Positions 26,158 through 34,559 of a stretch of DNA of 41,956 nt are shown piece after piece. The position numbers and the translations under genes are program-made. Location: contig UQTM01000023.1 of NCBI GenBank assembly GCA_900544025.1, forward strand, positions 1 to 41,956. Reading direction: 5' to 3'. Every line of letters begins with the position of its first letter. Position 1 is the stretch's first letter. A model generated the notes under the pieces. The model did not search any database, had not been told where the DNA came from, and saw nothing but the letters and a program-made list of their open reading frames with translations. Source of the DNA: an uncultured Odoribacter sp. (GTDB lineage Bacteria; Bacteroidota; Bacteroidia; Bacteroidales; Marinifilaceae).

Positions 26158-26668
26158 ACAGTTCCCGGCGTATTTTCGAAATATTGGCCGAATAAATCAG
26201 GTCGATGATGTGGTCGAATGTCATGTGGAAACCGAAAATGCTTTCCGTCATCTCGTGAATGGCATCTTCTTTGCTCACCCGTTGGAACACCATACGGTAC
26301 ATGGCGGCGACGGCCCCGGTGCGGTCGCTGCCATGCCAGCAATGGAACAGAAGCGGGCCTTGCCTGTCGTGAATAATCTGGAGGGCTGTAATCAGGTCGT
26401 CGAGACTGAGCTGAGTTGCCCGGGTGCGAAGGTGATGCAGGCGTATGGAAGTGTCGCGTGCCTCGTCTCTGTCGTTGTGCCGGTTGCGTAAATTTAATAC
26501 TTCTTTTATTCCGAATTTTTCCAATTCCCGGAAACAAGCCCGTGAAGGTTGGTCGGAACGATACACACCTTCGCCGATGCGGTAGAAATTTTTTAGCCCG
26601 CAATTAGAAAGGCAAATTCTCTCTGCGATAAGTTTCGGCTTCTTTATGATCTTAAAAGGAGGTTTCAT
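26096..26668 (-). CDS. Protein tyrosine / dual-specificity phosphatase-like
   Basis: A 190-residue cytoplasmic protein from the ATG at 26668, chosen over an in-frame TTG four codons upstream. The loop LLFHCWHGSDRTGAVAAMYR is the Cx5R signature with the catalytic cysteine near residue 110. GVYRSDQPS near the N-terminus and FGIKEVLNLRNRHND are typical of the DSP/PTP family related to plant and fungal SIW14-type phosphatases. An aspartate general acid is not obvious. It lies 17 bases behind the EamA transporter and probably shares its transcript. Its 3' end overlaps the end of the transglutaminase gene on the other strand by 62 bases. Confidence 0.88.
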   Translation of the reverse strand: MKPPFKIIKKPKLIAERICLSNCGLKNFYRIGEGVYRSDQPSRACFRELEKFGIKEVLNLRNRHNDRDEARDTSIRLHHLRTRATQLSLDDLITALQIIHDRQGPLLFHCWHGSDRTGAVAAMYRMVFQRVSKEDAIHEMTESIFGFHMTFDHIIDLIYSANISKIRRELFNNSSFSGFEYPTRSGNPAK

Positions 26669-26685
26669 TCCGGTGTCCAATAAAA

Positions 26686-27666
26686 CTATTCCATAGAAGA
26701 ATTGGGAGAATCGGAGCCGGATACCGTTGCGGGCGACATGGCCGGGGGAGCGGACGATTTTTTCCCTTCTTTCTTTTTCAGGTTGATCAATATAAAACCC
26801 GCAATAATCAGAGCCAGTGCAATCGGATCGTGCCAGGAGAATTTTTGCAGTCCCATACCGATAGATACGGCGGCACCGGTGATCGGGAGCAGGTAGATAT
26901 ATACGCTTTCCACAAAGGGGGGAATGTAATTTAAGGCTTTCAGGTTGAGGAAATAGCCGATAAGCGTTGCAAATATTAAAATATATCCCAATTCAAGCCA
27001 GACGTGGGTCGGTGTCGGTCCATGGAATAACGGGGCTTGCACCAGCTGGTAGATGCCGAAAGGGAGCGATACGATAAATGCGGCTAAACTCATCCATTTC
27101 ATGACATACAATGAATTGAATTTTACCGTGTAAGGTTTTATCAGGATCAGGTAGAAAGCATAGGATACCGAAGACAGGAGCACCAGCATATCTCCCCCGA
27201 AAGAGTCGTGCACTTTCCCTTCATGGGGCATTACGGAAACATATATCGTTCCCGCCAATCCCAGCAGGATGCCGACCGCTTTGTATTTGGTGAAGGTGGC
27301 ATGCAGAAAAACGACCGCGAGCAGAATGACGATGATCGGTTGAACGGTGCGTATTACGAATGCATCTACCGGCCCGGTCATCGATAAGCCCCGCAGATAT
27401 AGCAATAAATTCGCTCCCATTCCCAGAACGCCGCCGAGCATCATCATCAGTATTTCTTTTTTCCTGGGCTTGGGAGAGTTTTGGGAGGGGGTAAACAATC
27501 CGATGATCCAGAATCCGATCGCTCCGAAGGCACACCTCAATACCACCAGCCCTTCGGGCTCGATGTGGGTGGGCATGATCACTTTCATAAAGTTGGTATT
27601 GAAACTATAGATCAGTATGGCGCCCAATGCCATGAGATGTCCTGTCAGTTCCCGGATTTTTGCCAT
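26686..27666 (-). CDS. EamA-family DMT transporter
   Basis: A 326-residue inner-membrane protein with ten predicted helices in two repeated EamA halves. The first half includes ILIYSFNTNFMKVIMP and LRGLSMTGPVDAFVIR; the second includes YFLNLKALNYIPPFVESVYIYL. The C-terminal 30 residues are lysine- and serine-rich and cytoplasmic. The family exports or imports small metabolites such as amino acids or nucleotides; the substrate cannot be told from sequence. It is transcribed with the phosphatase gene downstream. Confidence 0.92.
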   Translation of the reverse strand: MAKIRELTGHLMALGAILIYSFNTNFMKVIMPTHIEPEGLVVLRCAFGAIGFWIIGLFTPSQNSPKPRKKEILMMMLGGVLGMGANLLLYLRGLSMTGPVDAFVIRTVQPIIVILLAVVFLHATFTKYKAVGILLGLAGTIYVSVMPHEGKVHDSFGGDMLVLLSSVSYAFYLILIKPYTVKFNSLYVMKWMSLAAFIVSLPFGIYQLVQAPLFHGPTPTHVWLELGYILIFATLIGYFLNLKALNYIPPFVESVYIYLLPITGAAVSIGMGLQKFSWHDPIALALIIAGFILINLKKKEGKKSSAPPAMSPATVSGSDSPNSSME

Positions 27667-27759
27667 GTTTAAAATTTTCTTTATAAACGAAGGAAACTTT
27701 AATTTGTTTCAATACGTTTAATCTTTTAGATACTTAATTACAAATAAAAATATTCTGTT

Positions 27760-28467
27760 ATGAAAATTGTATTAGATAAGGCAAATTCCAGAGGGCATGC
27801 CGATTACGGCTGGTTAAAAACATACCATACTTTTAGTTTTGCCGATTATTATAACCCGGACCGGATACATTTCGGAGCATTGCGGGTACTGAACGACGAT
27901 ACTGTCGCCCCTGCGATGGGGTTCGATACACATCCCCATAAAAATATGGAGGTGATCTCTATTCCCTTAAAGGGATATTTGCGGCACGGCGATAGCCTGG
28001 AGCATAGCGATGTGATTACGCCGGGAGATATCCAGGTGATGAGTACCGGAAGCGGTATATATCACAGCGAGTATAACGACAGTAAAACCGAAATGCTGCA
28101 ATTTCTACAAATTTGGGTTATTCCGAAGGTGAATAATACCGTTCCGGTTTATAAAAACTACGATACACGGAAAGTAGATAAGAAAAATAAATTCGGAACG
28201 ATCATCGCTCCGGACGGAACGGGTGTAGCTTCTATTTTGCAGGATGCCTGGTTTTCTTTGGGTGAATTGGAAAAGGGAGTGGAAGTAGAATATAAGCTGC
28301 ATGGAAAAAATACCGGGGTTTATTGTTTTGTGATCGAGGGTGAAGTAGAGATCGGCAATACCACGCTATCGCGACGCGACGGAATGGGTATCTACGATAC
28401 GGAAAGTTTTAAGGTAGAGGCCAGGGAAGATTCTTTCGTGTTGTTGATCGAAGTAACGATGCTGTAA
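27760..28467 (+). CDS. Pirin family bicupin protein
   Basis: A 235-residue protein of the pirin/YhhW type. The N-terminal cupin carries the conserved histidines in FDTHPHKNMEVISI and LEHSD, plus ARANSRG-like ANSRGHADYGWLKTYHTFSF at the start. The second, C-terminal cupin lacks metal ligands, as is usual. Some family members have quercetinase activity in vitro; the physiological role is generally unclear. It converges with dinB with only 12 bases between the stops, so the two 3' ends must overlap in transcription. Confidence 0.93.
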   Translation: MKIVLDKANSRGHADYGWLKTYHTFSFADYYNPDRIHFGALRVLNDDTVAPAMGFDTHPHKNMEVISIPLKGYLRHGDSLEHSDVITPGDIQVMSTGSGIYHSEYNDSKTEMLQFLQIWVIPKVNNTVPVYKNYDTRKVDKKNKFGTIIAPDGTGVASILQDAWFSLGELEKGVEVEYKLHGKNTGVYCFVIEGEVEIGNTTLSRRDGMGIYDTESFKVEAREDSFVLLIEVTML

Positions 28468-28479
28468 TAAGCACGTTTT

Positions 28480-29553
28480 TCAGAAATTGAAAGACAATTG
28501 GACGGGATCGTGGGTGTCGCTTTCCTCTACCGGATTGGAAACGGTGAGCCCCATGAGACGTATTTTATAGTCGGCCAATTGAAGATCGTTTAACAGTTGC
28601 TTGGCCAGAGGCAGGATTTCCTGCATGGTTTTTAGTTCGTGGCTTACACTGATGCTCCGGGTTTTTTGGGTGAAATCGTGGAATTTAATTTTTAAAGTGA
28701 GCGTATGTCCTTTAAATCCCGATCTATTCAAACGGCGAAGTAAATCGTTGGTTATATGCCATAAGTTAATGATAAGCGCCATGTGATCGGTGAGATCCCG
28801 ATCGAAGGTGCTTTCGCAGCCCACGGATTTACGAACTCTTTCCGCTTCCACCGGACGGGTGTCTATTCCTCTGGAAAAATTGTAATATATCTGTCCCGCT
28901 TTTCCGAAATTGCGGGTCAGAAATTCAAGGGAGCAGGCTTTTAATTTTGCTCCGTCATGCACTCCGAGAGAGTGCATTTTTTTTGCGGTTATTTTGCCTA
29001 TCCCCCAAAATGCTTCTATGGGTAACCGGGCGATAAAAGCTTCCGCTTTTTGGGGATGTATCACGTAAAGCCCGTCGGGCTTTCGGTAGTCGGAAGCGAT
29101 TTTAGCGAGGAATTTGTTGTATGATACCCCTGCGGAGGCGATCAATCCCAGTTTTTCCTTGATTTCTTGTTTGATGGCTTTGGCGATGTCCAAAGCCAAA
29201 GGGATCCCCTTTTTATTTTCTGTAACGTCTAAAAAAGCTTCATCCAGAGACAGGGGTTCGATTAAATCGGTATATTGCCGGAATATCTCGTGGATCTCGG
29301 CTGAAATAGCTTTATATACCTCCATTCTTCCCCGCACAAAGATCAGGCCGGGGCAGAGTTTTAAGGCTTTCATCGAGGACATCGCCGACCGTACCCCGTA
29401 ACGGCGGGCTTCGTAGCTGGCTGCAGCTACAACACCACGTTCTTCCGGCCGGCCTACCGCCAGAGGTTTGCCTCTGTATTCGGGGTGATCCCTTTGTTCT
29501 ACCGAGGCATAAAACGCATCCATATCGATATGTATGATTTTCCGCTCTTTCAC
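28480..29553 (-). CDS. dinB: DNA polymerase IV (Y-family)
   Basis: A translesion polymerase of about 357 residues. The catalytic acidic residues are visible in IIHIDMDAFYASVEQ and SLDEAFLDVTE. Other family marks are AASYEARRYGVRSAMSS, GVSYNKFLAKIASD, and the little-finger region ending with a possible clamp-binding motif, QLSFNF. The start is taken as the GTG at 29553. The upstream in-frame TTG (29568) is part of a TACCTTTG promoter element and would not be in the mRNA. The first ATG (29523) would remove part of the conserved KIIHID strand. Function is bypass of damaged bases with low fidelity. No LexA-type operator was recognised. Confidence 0.93.
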   Translation of the reverse strand: MKERKIIHIDMDAFYASVEQRDHPEYRGKPLAVGRPEERGVVAAASYEARRYGVRSAMSSMKALKLCPGLIFVRGRMEVYKAISAEIHEIFRQYTDLIEPLSLDEAFLDVTENKKGIPLALDIAKAIKQEIKEKLGLIASAGVSYNKFLAKIASDYRKPDGLYVIHPQKAEAFIARLPIEAFWGIGKITAKKMHSLGVHDGAKLKACSLEFLTRNFGKAGQIYYNFSRGIDTRPVEAERVRKSVGCESTFDRDLTDHMALIINLWHITNDLLRRLNRSGFKGHTLTLKIKFHDFTQKTRSISVSHELKTMQEILPLAKQLLNDLQLADYKIRLMGLTVSNPVEESDTHDPVQLSFNF

Positions 29554-29565
29554 GATTTTGTTTAC

Positions 29566-29573
29566 CAAAGGTA
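29566..29573 (-). promoter_or_regulatory. -7 element of dinB promoter
   Basis: TACCTTTG on the minus strand matches TAnnTTTG. Transcription would start near 29559, giving a nearly leaderless message if the GTG at 29553 is used. The rest of the 238 bases up to the next gene are AT-rich with no other recognised element. Confidence 0.5.
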
Positions 29574-29806
29574 GGAAAACTTCCTGTGTCCTCCTTAAAA
29601 GCCTTCCCTAAGAATGTATAAAATTCATAAAAAGGCGGGAATAGGGTGTAAGCGGGACGATATTTTACGATTTAGTCGTTTTTTGATGATCGGGCAGTTG
29701 TTTTTGATGATTTGATAAGTCGTTTTTACGTATTGGTAATTCTATCTTATAGATAATCAATAATATTGGGATACTGAATTTATCGGTTATTCTAATATTA
29801 AATTTT

Positions 29807-30523
29807 ATGGAACAATCTGAATTAATTTATGTTTTTGGAAGTATTCCCCTGGTTTTCGTGTGTGTGGTATCGGGTGGGATTGTTTTGTTGTACTCTGTTT
29901 GGAAACATTCCGGACGTGCTTGTTGTGGGCTGCGTGTGTTGATTTATTGTGTGGGTATGCTTTATTTATTGTTGTTTACCATTCTGGCGATCGGGTGTAT
30001 ATATAAGGTGTTGGAGTTTTATCGGGGAATCTGGGGTGTTCCGTGGGTGGCTTTGCTGCTTGTGGCGGAGGTTGCTGTATTCGGCTGGTTCGTTTACCGG
30101 AATATGAGGATACCCTCCCGGACGAAGAAGGACGAAACGTCCGGTTGCGAAGAAGTCGTTTGTCCCGGGAAAGAGCAGGAGAGCACGGAAGAATGGATTA
30201 GCCGCCGTCTCTCGGAACTTTTTGAAAAACAGCGGATTTACCGGGAATTTGAATTGCATATCGAAGATGTGGCCATGCGTATCGGAACAAACCGGACTTA
30301 TCTTTCTAAAGTTTTAAATCAAAGATTCGGATATAATTTTTTCCGTTTTGTCAATCATTATCGTTTGGAGGAGGCGAAAGAATTATTGTTATCCACTTCT
30401 CTGGAGATTCGCCGGGTTGCCAACAAGGTCGGTTATAAGAATGCCAATACGTTTAATACCCGTTTCCGGGAACATTTCGGGGTGTCGCCGAAGCAATGGA
30501 AAAGAGCTAATATGGAAGTGTAG
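29807..30523 (+). CDS. Membrane-anchored AraC-family regulator
   Basis: A 238-residue protein with three predicted membrane helices in the first ~105 residues (IPLVFVCVVSGGIVLLYSVW, LIYCVGMLYLLLFTILAIG and a third around WVALLLVAEVAVFGWFV). The C-terminal ~100 residues are an AraC DNA-binding domain: ELHIEDVAMRIGTNRTYLSK and EIRRVANKVGYKNANTFNTR, then FGVSPKQWKR. Membrane-tethered AraC-type factors of this layout are found in Bacteroidetes, where the helices may sense an envelope signal. It stands 161 bases upstream of the injection-system operon in the same direction and is the best candidate for its regulator. This is inferred from position. Confidence 0.9.
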   Translation: MEQSELIYVFGSIPLVFVCVVSGGIVLLYSVWKHSGRACCGLRVLIYCVGMLYLLLFTILAIGCIYKVLEFYRGIWGVPWVALLLVAEVAVFGWFVYRNMRIPSRTKKDETSGCEEVVCPGKEQESTEEWISRRLSELFEKQRIYREFELHIEDVAMRIGTNRTYLSKVLNQRFGYNFFRFVNHYRLEEAKELLLSTSLEIRRVANKVGYKNANTFNTRFREHFGVSPKQWKRANMEV

Positions 30524-30594
30524 GGGATGAATTTGTGATAAGTGATTTTTCTTGTTGAAAATTGAACGTTTTTTTGTGGATTTCAATGATTGAA

Positions 30595-30629
30595 TTTGTG
30601 AAAAATGTGATGATATCTATTTATGTTTG
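30595..30629 (+). promoter_or_regulatory. Candidate promoter of the injection-system operon
   Basis: TATGTTTG (30622-30629) fits TAnnTTTG. A TTTG at 30595-30598 lies 23 bases upstream, slightly longer than the usual 19-21. A second, less regular candidate, TACTATTTG at 30651, has TTTG 21 bases before it. The first gene starts at 30685. Confidence 0.45.
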
Positions 30630-30684
30630 ATACATAATAAATCTTGTTTATACTATTTGAATCATAAATTATAAATGAAATTCG

Positions 30685-31230
30685 ATGATCGGAGATGTTT
30701 TATCGTTTATATCGGATAAGCTGAATGAATATTTAGGCAGCTTTTATGATTTACCCGAAACTTTGGTGGCTTTAGGCGTTCCCGGTACGGAAGAGCCCGA
30801 AGAGGGGATGAACCGGATGCTGATTTCTTTATTGAATGTGGAGCGGGAAGGAGCCGCCGGGTTTGCAGCAGGATACAGTAAAGACAGTTCCGGACGTATG
30901 GGAAAAAAATCTCCGGCGTGGCATATCAATCTGTATATGGTGATTGCTGCCGTATATGAAGATAAGAGGTATGCCGACGGATTGCGGATGCTTTCGATGG
31001 CCGTCCGGTTTTTGCAGGGAGAATCGGGATTCGTTTTGCCGGGAGGACAAAAATTCACGTTGGAACTCGTATCGCTTAATATACAGGAATTGACGAATGT
31101 ATGGAGCATATTGGGAGGTAAGTATTATCCTTCCGTGGTATGTAAAGTGAGGATGCTGACCTTTGACAGTACGGAAACGAAAGGGGTTACCTCGAGTGTA
31201 AAGAAACCGGATTGGAAACTCGGATCATGA
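30685..31230 (+). CDS. eCIS tube-terminator/cap protein (DUF4255, Pvc16-like)
   Basis: A 181-residue protein with the DUF4255 pattern: MIGDVLSFISDKLNEYL at the start, LISLLNVERE, PAWHINLYMVIAAVYED, then a core ending in LTNVWSILGGKYYPSVVCKVR. In the Photorhabdus virulence cassette and antifeeding prophage, the homologue (Pvc16/Afp16) caps the inner tube and sheath and sets particle length. It opens the operon. Its stop codon overlaps the next start (ATGA), so translation of the two is probably coupled. Confidence 0.9.
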   Translation: MIGDVLSFISDKLNEYLGSFYDLPETLVALGVPGTEEPEEGMNRMLISLLNVEREGAAGFAAGYSKDSSGRMGKKSPAWHINLYMVIAAVYEDKRYADGLRMLSMAVRFLQGESGFVLPGGQKFTLELVSLNIQELTNVWSILGGKYYPSVVCKVRMLTFDSTETKGVTSSVKKPDWKLGS

Positions 31231-31868
31231 GTGAGATCGATGTACTTATAAAATGGAAAGCCGTTCACGGATATTATTCCGGGGGATTGTGCCGGGGAAT
31301 CGGGTTATCGCCCGGTTTGCAAACTTTAAAGTTGCTGAAACGCCGGGGGGCGATGTTTAGAAAGCTTGCAGAAAATGAATGGGGAATATTGGGAACGCAG
31401 AGTGTGGAATGGGACGAGGAGGACGAAATCGTTTTGGAAAGGAGTATTACCGACGGGGTATTTTTATATGTGACGGAAAATCCGGATGATTTTCAAAAGG
31501 TGGTCGTTGCTGCGCCGGCAATGAAACCCGGAGAAGAAAGGGTATTGGATTTTAAAGTTAAAGAGTTGAGATGGGAATATATTTTCATTCCGCGTGAAGG
31601 ACAGACAGAAAGAAAGATCGAGTTATTGGAGGCTTCCGGGCTATTGCATTTTTCGGTGATGGAAAGAGTGACGGAATCGGGAAAGCAGGGATGGAGAACG
31701 GTGACGGACGAGAAGGTGAAGTTGCAGGATAAATACGATTACCAGCTCCGGTTAGTCGAGCATAAAGCGCTGGGAAGCCGGGTATTGAATAAGAATGTTG
31801 TATTCCCTCGCCCGGGACAGTTTATTTATGCGGCGGAAGAGTGCATCCGGCAAGTGGTATATTATTGA
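31227..31868 (+). CDS. Unknown protein of the injection-system operon
   Basis: A 213-residue soluble protein with no signal peptide or membrane segment and no motif I recognise. The ATG at 31227 overlaps the stop of the cap gene (ATGA) and is preferred over an upstream ATG at 31212 that would run inside that gene. The sequence looks beta-rich, with repeated strands such as DEIVLERSITDGVFLYV and RWEYIFIPREGQTERKIELL. The coupling with the cap protein and position before the sheath suggest a structural or assembly role at the distal end of the particle, but this is inference. Confidence 0.82.
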   Translation: MSEIDVLIKWKAVHGYYSGGLCRGIGLSPGLQTLKLLKRRGAMFRKLAENEWGILGTQSVEWDEEDEIVLERSITDGVFLYVTENPDDFQKVVVAAPAMKPGEERVLDFKVKELRWEYIFIPREGQTERKIELLEASGLLHFSVMERVTESGKQGWRTVTDEKVKLQDKYDYQLRLVEHKALGSRVLNKNVVFPRPGQFIYAAEECIRQVVYY

Positions 31869-31915
31869 AGATAGGTTTTATATATTGAAAATTACTAATT
31901 TAAAATTGAAAGTGT

Positions 31916-33406
31916 ATGGCAGCAATGAAAACACCTGGCGTTTATATCGTAGAGAAAAACGCATTTCCAAATTCGGTCGTCGAGGTTGCGACCGCTGTCC
32001 CTGCTTTTATCGGGCATACCGAAATAGCGGTGAACGGCAATAAATCATTAACCAATAAACCATGGCGGATTACGTCGATGGCAGAATATCGTTCCTATTT
32101 CGGCGGAGAGCCTTCCCCTGTATTCGAGATTCAGGAAGCCGAAGGAAGCGAGCCCGAATTGATGCTGGGAGGCAAAGGATATAAGTTGGTCCAGTCGAAT
32201 CCTGCTTACTCCCTGTATTATAATATGTTGCTTTTTTATGCCAATGGCGGAGGCCCTTGTTACATTGTGTCGGTGGGGGATTATACGAAAGACTTCGAGG
32301 CCGATAAATTTACTGCAGGCGTTGAAACTTTGGTAAAAGAGCAGGAGCCGACGTTGGTTTTGGTGCCTGAAGCGGTTTGCCTTGCCAAAGAGGCTTGTGT
32401 CGGTGTACAACAGGCGGTGCTGATGCATTGTGGCAATAAGATGAAGAATCGTTTCGCTATCCTGGATGTATTTGGCGGTTATAAGGGACGGCAGGATCCG
32501 GACGGAGATTCCGTGATGGAATTCCGGGAGGCTATCGGCAGTAATTTTTTGGCTTTTGGAGCTGCTTATTACCCCTGGTTGAATACGTCCGTCGTTTCCG
32601 AAAAAAGTATCACTTATGCCAATGTCGATATTCCTAAACTAAAGGAGTTGCTGGAGGCGGAAATTGCCGAATGGAAAGACGAGAACAGACAGGCTCAGCT
32701 TACAGAACAGCTTGTAAAGCTGGAAGATGCAGAGCTGGCTCCTGTGGATCGCGACTTACTGCATACCATTTTATTGCAGAATAGCCAGGTTTATCGTTCG
32801 GTGTTGAAAGAGATCCGTCAGAAAGTCAATCTGCTGCCTCCGGGAGCAGCAATGGCAGGGCTTTATACGATGGTGGACAATACCCGTGGCGTTTGGAAAG
32901 CTCCGGCCAATTATTCGCTTTGCAATGTAGTGACTCCGACCGTGAATATTTCACATGACGACCAGGAGGATTTGAATGTACCGTTATCCGGGAAGGCGGT
33001 GAATGCTATCCGTACGTTTACAGGAGAAGGCGTGAAGGTATGGGGAGCACGTACGCTCGATGGAAACTCGCTCGACTGGAGGTATATCAATGTACGCCGT
33101 ACCATGATATTTTTGGAAGAATCGGTTAAGAATGCCGCAAGAGCTTATGTATTCGATCCCAACGAGGCAAATACCTGGCTGAATATCAAGAGCATGATCG
33201 AAAATTTCCTGAGGGGAGTATGGAAACGCGGCGGATTGGCCGGAGCTGTGCCGGAAGATGCGTATAGCGTGCACGTGGGATTGGGGGATACGATGACGCC
33301 CGAGGATATTTTGGAAGGTATTATGAGGATTACTGTTTTGGTGGCTATTACCCGTCCGGCAGAATTTATCGAAATCACTTTCCAGCAACAGATGCAAAAA
33401 AGCTAA
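31916..33406 (+). CDS. eCIS contractile sheath protein
   Basis: A 496-residue phage-tail-sheath family protein. The N-terminus KTPGVYIVEKNAFPNSVVEV is nearly invariant among eCIS sheaths. The C-terminal half has WGARTLDGNSLDWRYINVRR and the FLRGVWKRGGLAGAVPEDAYSV pattern of the sheath core domain that docks on the tube. The middle (about 130-290) is the variable surface domain. It polymerises around the inner tube and contracts to drive it into the target. Only one sheath gene is present here; some related systems have two or three. Confidence 0.96.
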   Translation: MAAMKTPGVYIVEKNAFPNSVVEVATAVPAFIGHTEIAVNGNKSLTNKPWRITSMAEYRSYFGGEPSPVFEIQEAEGSEPELMLGGKGYKLVQSNPAYSLYYNMLLFYANGGGPCYIVSVGDYTKDFEADKFTAGVETLVKEQEPTLVLVPEAVCLAKEACVGVQQAVLMHCGNKMKNRFAILDVFGGYKGRQDPDGDSVMEFREAIGSNFLAFGAAYYPWLNTSVVSEKSITYANVDIPKLKELLEAEIAEWKDENRQAQLTEQLVKLEDAELAPVDRDLLHTILLQNSQVYRSVLKEIRQKVNLLPPGAAMAGLYTMVDNTRGVWKAPANYSLCNVVTPTVNISHDDQEDLNVPLSGKAVNAIRTFTGEGVKVWGARTLDGNSLDWRYINVRRTMIFLEESVKNAARAYVFDPNEANTWLNIKSMIENFLRGVWKRGGLAGAVPEDAYSVHVGLGDTMTPEDILEGIMRITVLVAITRPAEFIEITFQQQMQKS

Positions 33407-33449
33407 CAATTAAATAGACGAATAAATTCATATTTAAAATTATAAAGTT

Positions 33450-33902
33450 ATGGCAGGAGAAAAACAAGATGCAGTATGGCCGTTACCGAGTTTTTATTTC
33501 AAAGTAGAGGTGGACGGAATCGGGGAGATCGCCTGTAAAGAGGTGTCTGGCCTGGATATCGAAGCTCAGATCATCGAATATCGGCACGGGAACAGTCCGG
33601 CTTTTTCGACGATCAAAATGCCCGGAATTAAAAAATCGAGTAATGTAAGCCTGAAAAAAGGTGTTTTTGCAAAAGACAATAAATTCTGGGATTGGTTTAA
33701 TACCATAAAGTTGAATACAATCGAGCGCAAGGCTGTTACAATCAGTTTGCTGGACGAAGGCGGTGCGCCTACCATGGTGTGGAAACTGGCTAATGCCTGG
33801 CCGACCAAGGTGACCGGAGTCAGTTTGAAATCGGATGGCAATGAGGCTGCTGTCGAATCGCTCGATTTGGCACATGAAGGTTTAACCATAGCTAACGGAT
33901 AA
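33450..33902 (+). CDS. eCIS inner tube protein 1 (gp19/Hcp-like)
   Basis: A 150-residue tail-tube protein. LPSFYFKVEVDGIGEIACKE, EVSGLDIEAQIIEYRHGN and the ending AVESLDLAHEGLTIANG are characteristic of the T4 gp19-like tube family of eCIS. It forms stacked hexameric rings inside the sheath. It is followed by a paralogue whose start codon overlaps its stop (TAATG). Confidence 0.95.
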   Translation: MAGEKQDAVWPLPSFYFKVEVDGIGEIACKEVSGLDIEAQIIEYRHGNSPAFSTIKMPGIKKSSNVSLKKGVFAKDNKFWDWFNTIKLNTIERKAVTISLLDEGGAPTMVWKLANAWPTKVTGVSLKSDGNEAAVESLDLAHEGLTIANG

Positions 33903-34363
33903 TGGCAGCAGGGAATGAATGGGTGCCCCCTGTATCATTTTACTTTCGGGTAGTGATACAGGGCTCGCCCAAAATCCCGGATACGGATTTTTTGGAAGTT
34001 TCGGGATTGAAAATGGAATTGCAGGTCGAGGAGATGAAAGAAGGAGGACAAAATGATTTTACCCATCCCGTACCCAAAACGGTAAAGCATGGGAATTTGA
34101 TTTTGAAACGGGCTTTGGAACCTCTTAGTAACAGTCTCGAGACCTGGATAAAGGATACGATGGAAGGAGGATTTGCTAAAAAGATCAAGCCTCGAAATAT
34201 CGTAGTGTATTTGATGGATGCACAAGGGAAAGCTCTACGGTGCTGGTGGTGTTCGAATGCCTATCCGGTGAAATGGGAGGTGAACACGTTTAATGCAAAG
34301 GCAAACGAATTGGCTATAGAAACGCTGGAGTTGTGTTACGGCCTGTTGGAACGAAAAAAATAA
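33902..34363 (+). CDS. eCIS inner tube protein 2 (gp19-like paralogue)
   Basis: A 153-residue paralogue of the preceding tube protein. VPPVSFYFRVVIQG, FLEVSGLKMELQVEEMKEGG and NAKANELAIETLELCYG align with the same family, but it has the longer insertion and polar surface usual for the tube-initiator type (Pvc5/Afp5-like) that joins tube to hub. Its ATG shares bases with the preceding TAA. Assignment as tube initiator follows gene order and divergence from the first tube protein. Confidence 0.92.
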   Translation: MAAGNEWVPPVSFYFRVVIQGSPKIPDTDFLEVSGLKMELQVEEMKEGGQNDFTHPVPKTVKHGNLILKRALEPLSNSLETWIKDTMEGGFAKKIKPRNIVVYLMDAQGKALRCWWCSNAYPVKWEVNTFNAKANELAIETLELCYGLLERKK

Positions 34364-34385
34364 GAAAATTTTAAATCATGATCCG

Positions 34386-34553
34386 ATGCCGGTAGTTATA
34401 AAAGAAATCGTCATAAAGACCACGGTAACTCAGGAAAAGAAAGAGGAGCCGGAGTATGTGATTCCTGCCGGGGTGCTGGAAGAGCTGAAAGAGGAAATTC
34501 TTAGGGAGATTCCTCGCTATGAATATACCGATTACAAACGAAGGGAAAGATAG
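34386..34553 (+). CDS. DUF5908-type small injection-system protein
   Basis: A 55-residue protein between tube protein 2 and the LysM gene, 22 and 6 bases from its neighbours. The N-terminus MPVVIKEIVIKTTVT is the DUF5908 pattern. The middle EYVIPAGVLEELKEEILREI forms a short predicted helix and the end is basic. DUF5908 genes sit at this position in many eCIS clusters. Their function is unknown; a role as a small baseplate or assembly factor is possible. The in-frame spacing and matching gene order support it as real despite its size. Confidence 0.8.
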   Translation: MPVVIKEIVIKTTVTQEKKEEPEYVIPAGVLEELKEEILREIPRYEYTDYKRRER

Positions 34554-34559
34554 ACTGCT

